From Candidatus Omnitrophota bacterium (lineage in GTDB: Bacteria > Omnitrophota > Gorgyraeia > 1-14-0-20-64-10 > JACQQZ01), in assembly GCA_016206635.1 (NCBI GenBank), contig JACQRF010000117.1, positions 1 to 7,460 of the forward strand: a stretch of DNA of 7,460 nt, in the 5' to 3' direction. The translations under genes and the position numbers were made by a program. Under the pieces are notes generated by a model that worked only from the letters and a program-made list of their open reading frames with translations, was not told where the DNA came from and made no database searches. This document shows, piece after piece, positions 1-5,930 of the stretch (position 1 is the first letter of the stretch; each line of letters opens with the position of its first letter).

Positions 1-1
1 C

Positions 2-2407
2 GATCTGGTCGTCGAATCCGTGCGACTGTTCCTGGAGCAGCCCGCCCGGCTGGCCGTCTTTAATGCGCGGCTGCCGTTCATCCTGGTGGATGAGTTCCAG
101 GACACCAACGTCGCGCAGATCACGCTGGTGGCGACCTTGGCCGGCCGCACCCGCAACCTGTGCGTCGTCGGCGATGACGATCAGGCGATCTACCGCTTCC
201 GGGGGGCGTCGTACGCGAGTTTTCTGTTGTTTCAGGAACGGTTCCCGGACGCCGCGACGGTCCGCCTGACGCAGAACTACCGCTCCAGCCCCCGGATCCT
301 CCGCACGGCGGGGCGCGTGATCCGCGGCAACGGCGACGACCGGTACGACCCGGACAAATCGTTGTGGACGGCGCGCCCGCCCGGTCCCCCCGTCGAGCTG
401 CTGGTCTGCGCCGATTACGGGCACGAGGCGCAGGTGATCGCCGACAAGATTCGCACCCTCCTGGGATCGTCCCCCGTCCCGTCCATCGCCGTGTTGTACC
501 GCGCCCACGCGCACCGCGAGCGCTTGGTCGAGCGCCTCGCGCAGGAACAGATCCCGCACACGGTCGTCGGCGGCCAGTCGCTGCTGGAGTCGGAGGCGGT
601 GCAGGACGTCGTGGCCTGCCTGCGGTTGGTCCACGATCCGTCGGACAGCGTGCACGCCTTTCGCGTGCTGGGGTTGCCGATCATCGGCCTGGCGTTGCCC
701 GATCTCGTCCAGGTGGCCCGCGCCGCGAAACAGCAGCAGCGATCCATCGAGCAGGCGCTGCGGATCCCGAAGGCCGTGACCCTGCGCCCCGACGCGCGCC
801 AGCGGGCCCGGCGCTTCCGGGCGCTCCTGCAGACGTGGCAGCGCGCGGCCGCCCGCGGGGGGGTGGAGGGGGTCACCCGGCGCGTGCTGGAGGAGATCGG
901 CTATCGCCCGCGGTTGTACGCCGCCGCCGGCGCCGAGGCGCAGGCCGAGGTCATGGCCCTCAGCCGCTGGTACCGCTTTGTCCAGCAGGCGATCGAGATC
1001 GACCCGGCCCGGCGGGACCTCGGCGCATTCCTGCGCTACCTGGATTTCTACCAGGAGGCCGGCGGCGAGTTCAAGGACGACGCAGCGGACCTCTCCGGGA
1101 CCGGCAAGGTGCAGCTGATGACGATCCATCAGGCCAAGGGGCTCGAGTTCGATTGGGTATTCCTGCCGTCCTTGGTCCAGGGCCGGTTCCCGTCGAGGAG
1201 CCGCCCGGAGGCGATCCCATTTCCCGTGGCGCTCATGAAGGAGCGCCTGCCGGCGGGGGATTTCCATTTGCAGGAGGAGCGGCGGCTGTGCTACGTCGCG
1301 ATGACCCGGGCCCGCGACGGCCTCGTCCTGACGACGGTCGAGCGGCCGTACCATCGGCCATCCGTGTTCGTGCGGGAGGCGGCCGGCGACGATCTCGCGC
1401 GCGTCGAGCTGCCGCCCCCCACGGTGTTGGAGCAGGTCCAGCCGCCGTTGGCGCGCCCGGCGCTGGCGCTCCTCGAGCAGGAGCAGGCGATCATCGGGAT
1501 CATGCAGTCGCTCAAGCGGCTGGCGCCCGATGACGCGCGCGGCCTGGAGGGGCACCTCGCGCAGTTGACCGAGACGGCCAGGGCGCTGGTGGCCGCGGCC
1601 CATCCCTTGCCGGTACCGGGGACAATCCTGCCGTTGCCGGTACCGGGTACAGGATTGTACCCGGTACCGGATATGAAGGATCTGAAGCTGAGCTTCAGTC
1701 AGTTGGAGACGTACCGGTTCTGCCCGTCGAAATATCAATATGCCTATGTGTACCAGATCCCGACCCGCCCGACCGCGCAGATGCAGCTCGGCACCAATGT
1801 CCACGCCTGTCTCGAGGCGCTGGGTCGGCAGTTGATGGCGGGCCAGACCCCGTCGCTGGAGGAGGTCCTGGCGATCTACGAGGCTGCGTGGACGTCCGAC
1901 GGCTATGCCGATCCGGCCATCGAGGCCCGGGACAAGGCGTATGGCCGGCAGATGATCGCCGACTACTACGAGCGGAACCGGGCCACCTGGCAGCCGCCGC
2001 TGTTCGTGGAGAAGTCATTCCTCCTGCAGGTCGGCGACGCCTGGCTGCGCGGGTTCATTGATCGGATCGACAGCCGCCCCGACGGGCGGGTCGAGATCGT
2101 GGATTACAAGACTGGCAAGCCGAAGACCAAAGCCGAGGTGGGCGACCGGCTACAGCTGACTATCTACGCGATGGCCTGCCGCGATGTCCTGGGCGTGACC
2201 CCGGAGACGCTGAGCTTCTATTATCTCCAGACCAACGAGAAACTCTCGTTCCCGTACGATGAGGCGGCGCTCGACGAGGCGGCGCAGACGATCACGGCGA
2301 TCGCGCAGAAGATCCGGGCCGGCGAGTTTACGCCGACGCCGGACTACGGCAAATGCCGCATCTGCGACTTCCGCACCATCTGCCCGGCCGCCACCCCCAG
2401 GGTTTAA
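2..2407 (+). CDS. UvrD-family helicase fused to AddB/RecB-type nuclease (5' partial)
   Basis: The frame is open to the left edge, so the N terminus with the Walker A motif is missing; I infer about 200 residues lost. Visible superfamily 1 helicase motifs in order: Walker B ILVDEFQDTN (about 80-109), GDDDQAIYRFRGA (about 170-208), LTQNYRSSPRIL, MTIHQAKGLEFDWVFLP (about 1118-1168) and EERRLCYVAMTRAR (1274-1315). A C-terminal nuclease domain starts at LSFSQLETYRFC (about 1688). It carries a GTNVH helix, GFIDRID (Asp at 2060) and VDYKTGK (Asp at 2102, Lys at 2108), the PD-(D/E)XK core, then QLTIYA. Cysteines at 1721, 2354, 2363 and 2381 give C...C-x2-C-x5-C, the Fe-S pattern of AddB-type nucleases. 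The role is probably DNA unwinding with end resection in recombinational repair, in the cytoplasm, with both activities on one chain. A palindromic repeat is inserted in frame in the linker (1607-1670). The stop is TAA at 2405. Confidence 0.93.
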   Translation, partial: DLVVESVRLFLEQPARLAVFNARLPFILVDEFQDTNVAQITLVATLAGRTRNLCVVGDDDQAIYRFRGASYASFLLFQERFPDAATVRLTQNYRSSPRILRTAGRVIRGNGDDRYDPDKSLWTARPPGPPVELLVCADYGHEAQVIADKIRTLLGSSPVPSIAVLYRAHAHRERLVERLAQEQIPHTVVGGQSLLESEAVQDVVACLRLVHDPSDSVHAFRVLGLPIIGLALPDLVQVARAAKQQQRSIEQALRIPKAVTLRPDARQRARRFRALLQTWQRAAARGGVEGVTRRVLEEIGYRPRLYAAAGAEAQAEVMALSRWYRFVQQAIEIDPARRDLGAFLRYLDFYQEAGGEFKDDAADLSGTGKVQLMTIHQAKGLEFDWVFLPSLVQGRFPSRSRPEAIPFPVALMKERLPAGDFHLQEERRLCYVAMTRARDGLVLTTVERPYHRPSVFVREAAGDDLARVELPPPTVLEQVQPPLARPALALLEQEQAIIGIMQSLKRLAPDDARGLEGHLAQLTETARALVAAAHPLPVPGTILPLPVPGTGLYPVPDMKDLKLSFSQLETYRFCPSKYQYAYVYQIPTRPTAQMQLGTNVHACLEALGRQLMAGQTPSLEEVLAIYEAAWTSDGYADPAIEARDKAYGRQMIADYYERNRATWQPPLFVEKSFLLQVGDAWLRGFIDRIDSRPDGRVEIVDYKTGKPKTKAEVGDRLQLTIYAMACRDVLGVTPETLSFYYLQTNEKLSFPYDEAALDEAAQTITAIAQKIRAGEFTPTPDYGKCRICDFRTICPAATPRV
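1607..1670. repeat. In-frame palindromic repeat, family A copy 1 (KpnI-rich hairpin)
   Basis: The arms CCGGTACCGGGTACA (1637-1651) and TGTACCCGGTACCGG (1656-1670) are perfectly complementary around a 4-base GGAT loop. An extra upstream arm (1610-1630) pairs with 1650-1670 at 20 of 21 positions, so two alternative hairpins are possible. TTGCCGGTACCGGG also recurs at a 27-base period (1607 and 1634). The insertion adds LPVPGTILP then LPVPGTGLYPVP to the helicase-nuclease linker without a stop. Bases 1634-1670 match 6591-6627 at 35 of 37 positions. Confidence 0.9.
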
Positions 2408-2417
2408 CCCAGTACGC

Positions 2418-2459
2418 TCAGTTATACTATCCACGATATGTTAAAAATATCATAACTGA
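2418..2459. promoter_or_regulatory. Upstream inverted repeat in AT-rich leader
   Basis: TCAGTTAT (2418-2425) is complementary to ATAACTGA (2452-2459). Inside it GATAT (2435-2439) pairs with ATATC (2447-2451), leaving a bulge on the left arm. The bulge contains ACTATC (2426-2431), a half-site seen again inverted at 2458-2463 and direct at 2489-2494. The whole 2408-2508 gap is about 30% G+C by hand count, in a chromosome that otherwise looks far above 60%. It could be a distant operator or an mRNA hairpin behind the helicase gene. No T-run follows, so I do not call it a terminator. Confidence 0.5.
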
Positions 2460-2463
2460 TAGT

Positions 2464-2491
2464 TTGACAATATGATGGCATTATGTATACT
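2464..2491 (+). promoter_or_regulatory. Sigma-70-type promoter of the AbiEii-like module
   Basis: A perfect -35 TTGACA (2464-2469) is followed by a 16-base spacer and TATACT (2486-2491), five of six matches to the -10 consensus. Transcription would start near 2498, giving a leader of about 11 bases before the ATG at 2509. Only a weak AGG (2498-2500) could serve as a ribosome binding site. The match is unusually good for G+C-rich surroundings. Confidence 0.75.
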
Positions 2492-2507
2492 ATCTATAGG
2501 TAGTATA
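2486..2507. promoter_or_regulatory. Probable operator over -10 and start site
   Basis: The 22-base inverted repeat TATACTATCTA / TAGGTAGTATA pairs at 10 of 11 positions with no spacer. It covers the -10 hexamer and the predicted start of transcription and ends one base before the ATG. A dimeric repressor bound here would block RNA polymerase. The natural candidate is the XRE protein encoded second in the same operon (3201-4532), giving autoregulation; that link is inferred from position only. Confidence 0.65.
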
Positions 2508-2508
2508 A

Positions 2509-3204
2509 ATGGACAGTAAACTCTTTCACATCCAGAAGCGCGTGTTGAAGATTGTGCGGGATGCCGAATACCCGGTCTATCTCGTGGGAGGGACGGCGCT
2601 CGCCATGTATTTTCATCATCGGCCATCGGAGGACCTCGATTTCTTTACACACCGATGGACCCCGAATCTCCACCGGACTATGGTCGCGAGAGTTCGGCGC
2701 GTCACGGGGTTCCGCAGCACCTTGATGGGCGCCAGCCACCACCCTCAATGGCTGAACATCGCCGTCTACAATCTGTTCGCGGGAAACGCCGGACCGCTCA
2801 AGATCGACATTGTGGAAGATCGCGATTCCTTGCTCCAGCCGCTGCATCCGGATGGGCGGGCGTCATTGGACGACCTCTATCTCAGAAAACTCCGCGCCGT
2901 GATCGGGTGGCCTGGGAAACACTCGGTCGTGGGGAAACCGATTCCGGGCGGACGCGAAGCCGCCAAGGATATGTTCGACCTCTGGTGTCTCTCCACGCGA
3001 TATCGGCCGCTTGCCGAGTACTTCGCGTCACATTTCGGCCAAGACGATTACGGGCGATTAGCAGGATGGCTTCGCACGATGTCGCATCATGCCATGGTGA
3101 CGGGCCTGTTGGCGGTCAAGCCAGGATGCGATACGCGGGCGATCCGCACGCATCTGGAGCAACAAATCCTCCATCGGCTCAATCGGGTGTACGTCCCGTC
3201 ATGA
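2509..3204 (+). CDS. AbiEii/AbiGii-like nucleotidyltransferase (putative toxin)
   Basis: This 231-residue cytoplasmic protein has a DNA polymerase beta-type nucleotidyltransferase core: VGGTAL with G27-G28, then SEDLDFF with metal-binding D42 and D44, and a third acidic residue in LKIDIV (D100). The later LDDLYLRKLRA and KDMFDLW (D154, D157) segments fit the conserved helical part of the AbiEii/AbiGii family. In known members the enzyme is the toxin of a type IV toxin-antitoxin or phage-defence pair and transfers nucleotides to an RNA target; the substrate here is unknown. The start ATG lies directly behind a strong promoter and operator. The gene overlaps the next by four bases (ATGA), indicating coupled translation. 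No AbiEi-type gene precedes it, so the downstream XRE protein is the likely partner. AT-rich upstream DNA suggests acquisition by transfer. Confidence 0.82.
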   Translation: MDSKLFHIQKRVLKIVRDAEYPVYLVGGTALAMYFHHRPSEDLDFFTHRWTPNLHRTMVARVRRVTGFRSTLMGASHHPQWLNIAVYNLFAGNAGPLKIDIVEDRDSLLQPLHPDGRASLDDLYLRKLRAVIGWPGKHSVVGKPIPGGREAAKDMFDLWCLSTRYRPLAEYFASHFGQDDYGRLAGWLRTMSHHAMVTGLLAVKPGCDTRAIRTHLEQQILHRLNRVYVPS

Positions 3205-4532
3205 CGGCGCCCAACTGGTATTGGGATCTCAATCTCTCGCTCGAGGCCGCGAAGGCCATCCTGGCGGACGATCACCATCCGCGTTTTGTGGAGGTCGCGG
3301 CACGGTTGCTGGCCAGATCTCGGGACCCGAAATATGCGTTGACCTTCATCACCCCAACCGCGTTCTGCCGGCGATTTTATGCGATCCGGCGGGAGATCCG
3401 GCGGGACGCCTGGACGCAGGATCAGGCGGCGTTCTGGCAGGCCACGTATCAGCGGTATCGAAGAGAGCTGCAGCGTTCGGGGGTTTCTCTCCGGCCACGA
3501 CCCGAACCGGTTGCGCTCGATGCGTTTTCCGGCGGGCTGCTCTCGCAGCTCCGCGCGTGCCGTGAACGGGCACGATGGTCTCAATCGGAGCTGGCGCGGC
3601 GCCTGGGGCGCAATCAACAATTCGTCTCGGCGGTGGAGCGGGGCCTCAAGAAACCAACCATTGGGTATCTGAGGGACGTGGCGAAGGCGACGGGATCTGA
3701 GCTGGAGATCTTCATTCGACCGGCCGGGGAGCGCGCGGTCCAGGCGGTGAAGACCCCTGAAGAGTATCAGGCATTCACGAAGTGGGTGGACGGTGAGCGT
3801 CGGAAGGCGCTGGAGGGCGCGAGAGCGAAGAATCCGACCCGTGGGCTCATGGAAGTTGTGGCCTATCTCCCCGACTCCGTGGTGAACGCCCGCCAGGATG
3901 TATGGGATAAGCCTTCTGATGAATCACTGAAGGTTCGCCAGCATCAGTTACTCAGTGCCATGGAGCAAACCCAGATTCATACTTTTGGGTGGCCTATTGG
4001 GATTGTGATGGACAAGGAGGAATGGCGGCCTCGGTTCTATCAGGAAGGTATTCGGGCGGAAATTGATATCCCCGACGGTTCTCAATATGATTACTGGGTT
4101 TTGCGTCGAGACCTCTCCTTTTATTTCCTGCAGTCGCTCTTTGAAGATCAGCGCGCGGAAGGCAAGATCTTCTTTGATACGCGTCTCGTGCGGACGGCCG
4201 AGACGATTCTGAGGATTGCCAGATTCTATCGGTCTCCAGAGTTTGGGCGGAGCGACCGAGACCGCGTCGTCATCAAGATTCGTTATCTCGGCCTCAGGGG
4301 GCGGAAGTTGGCGGCTGCCAATCCGGCCCGGTACGTCGCTGATCGTCAGCCGTGTTTTGAGGATGAGGCCGAAACCGTCATTCAGGCGCCGCTCGGCAAA
4401 CTTGAAGCCAACCTTGTGGATCTCGTGCACGCCGCGGTCGGTGACCTGTTGGTCTTGTTCGATGGGTTTGCGTTGGATAAGGACCGCGTGGTGAAGGACA
4501 TCGTCGAGCGATTCTCGAAAGGACAGATATAA
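3201..4532 (+). CDS. Three-part XRE-family regulator, putative partner/antitoxin of the nucleotidyltransferase
   Basis: This 443-residue protein has three visible segments. Residues 1 to about 95 (NWYWDLNLSLEAA...FWQATYQRYRREL) form a small helical domain, probably the nucleotidyltransferase-partner part. Residues about 114-172 are a clear XRE helix-turn-helix (WSQSELARRLGRNQQFVSAVE, then KPTIGYLRDVAKATG). Residues from about 217 (MEVVAYLPD) form a 227-residue domain I cannot name, with TFGWPIGIVMDKEEWRP, SQYDYWVLRRD, SLFEDQR, KIFFDTRLVRTAE and LVVLFDGF-like blocks that look conserved. I chose ATG 3201 because it overlaps the preceding stop as ATGA; the frame stays open back to 2655 but that part only shadows the previous gene. 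DNA coding the C-terminal domain (3901-4140) is about 48% G+C by hand count, well below the flanks, suggesting fusion with separately acquired DNA. It probably represses the promoter at 2464-2507. Confidence 0.8.
   Translation: MTAPNWYWDLNLSLEAAKAILADDHHPRFVEVAARLLARSRDPKYALTFITPTAFCRRFYAIRREIRRDAWTQDQAAFWQATYQRYRRELQRSGVSLRPRPEPVALDAFSGGLLSQLRACRERARWSQSELARRLGRNQQFVSAVERGLKKPTIGYLRDVAKATGSELEIFIRPAGERAVQAVKTPEEYQAFTKWVDGERRKALEGARAKNPTRGLMEVVAYLPDSVVNARQDVWDKPSDESLKVRQHQLLSAMEQTQIHTFGWPIGIVMDKEEWRPRFYQEGIRAEIDIPDGSQYDYWVLRRDLSFYFLQSLFEDQRAEGKIFFDTRLVRTAETILRIARFYRSPEFGRSDRDRVVIKIRYLGLRGRKLAAANPARYVADRQPCFEDEAETVIQAPLGKLEANLVDLVHAAVGDLLVLFDGFALDKDRVVKDIVERFSKGQI
3383..3406. repeat. Perfect 12-base tandem duplication
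   Basis: GATCCGGCGGGA occurs twice head to tail with no mismatch. It encodes IRRE-IRRD in the N-terminal domain of the XRE protein. As the unit is a multiple of three it keeps the frame. The lack of divergence suggests a recent slippage event or constraint on a basic helix. Confidence 0.8.
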
Positions 4533-4534
4533 CC

Positions 4535-5170
4535 ATGCCCACATCCAAAGCGATCCAGCGGTTGGACGACCGGCTGGCGAGCGTGCCGCCGGGGACGATC
4601 CGCGCCGAGGCCCTCGAAGCGGCCAAGCGGTTCAAGACCACCTGGATTGACCTCGGCCGCGTGCTCTGGACCGTCTGGAAGGACCGGGCGTTCCGCGAGT
4701 GGGGCTACCTGACGTTCGAGGCCTACTGCACGAAAGAGGTCGGCGTCCGAGGGCCGACCGCCAAAAAACTGCTCTACTCGTACTCATTCCTCGAACGCGA
4801 GGAGCCCGTCGTCCTGCAGCGGATTCAAGAACATCCGCCGGCGACGCTCCCGCACTACGAGGCGGTCAATGCCCTTCGGCTCCTGAAGCAGCGTCCCGTC
4901 GTGCCGCCGGCCCGCTATCAGGAAGTCCGCGCCCAGGTGTTGGAGCAGGGCCGCGAGCCGCTCGACGTGCGCCGCGGCATCCGGCAGCTGCTCGACGCCG
5001 TTCAGCAGGACCCCGAGCAAGCGCGCGCCGCCCGCCGGCAGGCCGCGATCAGGCGCATGCTGGGCACGTTGAAATCGCTGCGCGTCGAGCTGTCCGCCGG
5101 CCACCTCGTCCCCGAGCGGCTCCTGACCCAGCTCGACGACCTCGCCGAGAAACTCGAAGCCGCGCTGTAG
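4535..5170 (+). CDS. Conserved-looking hypothetical protein, possible DNA-binding fold
   Basis: This 211-residue soluble protein has no signal peptide or membrane segment. Its core (residues about 28-92: AKRFKTTWIDLGRVLWTVW, WGYLTFEAYCTKEVGV, TAKKLLYSYSFLEREEP) is helical and rich in basic and aromatic residues; TAKKLL could be a recognition helix. The C-terminal half is charged and helical and may form a coiled coil (QARAARRQAAIRRMLGTLK, then LDDLAEKLEAAL). I remember similar proteins in Omnitrophota genomes but know of no function. The start is two bases after the XRE gene's stop. Its ribosome binding site GAAAGGA (4517-4523) lies inside that gene, so translation is likely coupled. Codon use returns to very high G+C (46 of 60 in 4561-4620), so it appears native while the gene before it appears imported. 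Confidence 0.8.
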   Translation: MPTSKAIQRLDDRLASVPPGTIRAEALEAAKRFKTTWIDLGRVLWTVWKDRAFREWGYLTFEAYCTKEVGVRGPTAKKLLYSYSFLEREEPVVLQRIQEHPPATLPHYEAVNALRLLKQRPVVPPARYQEVRAQVLEQGREPLDVRRGIRQLLDAVQQDPEQARAARRQAAIRRMLGTLKSLRVELSAGHLVPERLLTQLDDLAEKLEAAL

Positions 5171-5180
5171 GCAACAGACA

Positions 5181-5208
5181 TTGACATCTGCTGGCCGAGC
5201 GCTATGCT
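5181..5208 (+). promoter_or_regulatory. Promoter of the MNT/HEPN module
   Basis: TTGACA (5181-5186), a 16-base spacer and TATGCT (5203-5208; four of six -10 matches). The spacer length and perfect -35 are the same as in the promoter at 2464-2491. Transcription would start about 5214-5216, only 2-4 bases before the ATG at 5218, so the message would be leaderless. No Shine-Dalgarno sequence is seen before that ATG. Confidence 0.62.
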
Positions 5209-5219
5209 ACAAACAGCAT
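5204..5219. promoter_or_regulatory. Inverted repeat spanning -10 and start codon
   Basis: ATGCT (5204-5208) and AGCAT (5215-5219) flank a 6-base ACAAAC spacer. The left arm lies in the -10 hexamer and the right arm runs into the start codon of the MNT gene. The position fits an operator for autoregulation, as in many toxin-antitoxin operons, but five-base arms are short and chance is possible. Confidence 0.4.
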
Positions 5220-5544
5220 GAGCCCTCTCGCGCTCCAACAAGAGCTCCATCGAGTCATCCGGCAACTCCGGTGCCGCTATCGCCCGGATGCCATTATTTT
5301 GTTCGGTTCGCTCGCGCGCGGCCGCACGCATGCCCAGAGCGACATCGATTTGGTCGTTGTCAAGCGCACCCGTAAACCATTTATTGAGCGGTTGCGGGAC
5401 GTAGCCCTCTTGCACCACGCCCACGTCGGCGTGGATATCCTTGTCTACACGCCGGATGAATGGCGGCGTCTTCAGCAGAATCCCCGAGGGTTCATCGCCA
5501 AGGAGATCGTTCAAAGAGGGCGCGTACTCTATCGTGCCGCCTGA
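5218..5544 (+). CDS. MNT-type minimal nucleotidyltransferase (putative antitoxin)
   Basis: This 108-residue protein is a minimal nucleotidyltransferase: ILFGSLARG (GS at residues 30-31, ARG at 33-35), SDIDLVV with D42 and D44, and a third acidic residue in VGVDILVY (D73). All catalytic positions of the family are present, so it is probably active. In characterised MNT/HEPN pairs the MNT protein is the antitoxin and adds AMP to the HEPN toxin; I infer the same pairing here because a HEPN gene overlaps its 3' end by 11 bases. It acts in the cytoplasm. The start ATG fits the GSxARG spacing of the family and lies just behind a promoter, with no ribosome binding site, so translation is probably leaderless. 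It differs clearly from the larger AbiEii-like enzyme at 2509, so this is a second, unrelated nucleotidyltransferase module. Confidence 0.87.
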   Translation: MSPLALQQELHRVIRQLRCRYRPDAIILFGSLARGRTHAQSDIDLVVVKRTRKPFIERLRDVALLHHAHVGVDILVYTPDEWRRLQQNPRGFIAKEIVQRGRVLYRAA

Positions 5545-5929
5545 AACCAGCGCGTCTTCCTGGCTTCGATTGGCCGCCGACGATCTCAAGGCAGCCCGAA
5601 TCATGATTCGCGAGCGGCTGTATCACCTCGCGTGCTTTCACGCCCAGCAGGCGGCGGAGAAAGGGTTGAAGGCGTATCTTGTGAGTCGGCGGGGCGCAAC
5701 CCCTCGATCCCATCATCTAGCGGCTTTATTATGGGAGGCGGTTGGCCAGGGACTTCACGGTCGTACCCTCGATCGCGCCTGCAAAATTCTCGATCAGTAT
5801 TATGTGCCGACGCGATACCCTGATGCATTGATCGGTGGCATAGCCGGCGGGTTGCCTGGTTCGACCCATGCCGCGGAGGCCGTTCGGTTAGCCCACACGA
5901 TCTTGCGCGCTGTCCGTCGCGCGCTGTAG
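5534..5929 (+). CDS. HEPN-domain protein (putative toxin partner of MNT)
   Basis: 131 residues, starting at GTG 5534, which overlaps the MNT gene by 11 bases. No ATG fits: the first in-frame one (5603) would remove the conserved first helix (WLRLAADDLKAARIMI). The order D16-D17 helix, HLACFHAQQAAEKGLKAYLV (31-50), TPRSHHLAALL (56-66) and YYVPTRYPDAL (89-99) is that of the HEPN family usually encoded beside MNT proteins. HEPN toxins are often ribonucleases using an R-x4-6-H motif in a late helix; I see none there. The only R-x4-H (R26 to H31) is in the first loop, an unlikely active site, while R94-Y95-P96-D97 marks the COG1895/COG2250-like branch. Its activity is therefore uncertain. The stop is one base before the aminotransferase start. 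Confidence 0.82.
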   Translation: MPPETSASSWLRLAADDLKAARIMIRERLYHLACFHAQQAAEKGLKAYLVSRRGATPRSHHLAALLWEAVGQGLHGRTLDRACKILDQYYVPTRYPDALIGGIAGGLPGSTHAAEAVRLAHTILRAVRRAL

Positions 5930-5930
5930 C

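Noticed and set aside
20..22. GTG at 20 as the helicase start codon
   Set aside because: The frame is open to the left edge, and the helicase motifs before Walker B are missing, so the true start lies outside the window.
364..1533. Long + strand frame (389 codons) inside the helicase gene
   Set aside because: The translation is Arg/Ala/Pro/Gly-rich without motifs, while the helicase frame over the same bases has all the family signatures.
1682..1698. CTGAAGCT / AGCTTCAG inverted repeat just after the family A repeat
   Set aside because: It encodes the conserved start of the nuclease domain (LKLSFSQ), so protein constraint is a sufficient explanation; not counted as part of the mobile repeat.
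2418..2459. Terminator of the helicase gene
   Set aside because: The inverted repeat is imperfect and AT-rich and is not followed by a T-run; it shares half-sites with the downstream operator, so a regulatory role is more likely.
2655..3200. Upstream in-frame extension of the XRE gene to ATG 2655
   Set aside because: It would lie wholly over the nucleotidyltransferase gene, with no sensible protein sequence. The ATGA overlap at 3201-3204 gives the natural start.
3087..3620. - strand open frame overlapping the nucleotidyltransferase and XRE genes
   Set aside because: No motif, no promoter or ribosome binding site, and it lies opposite well-supported coding sequence.
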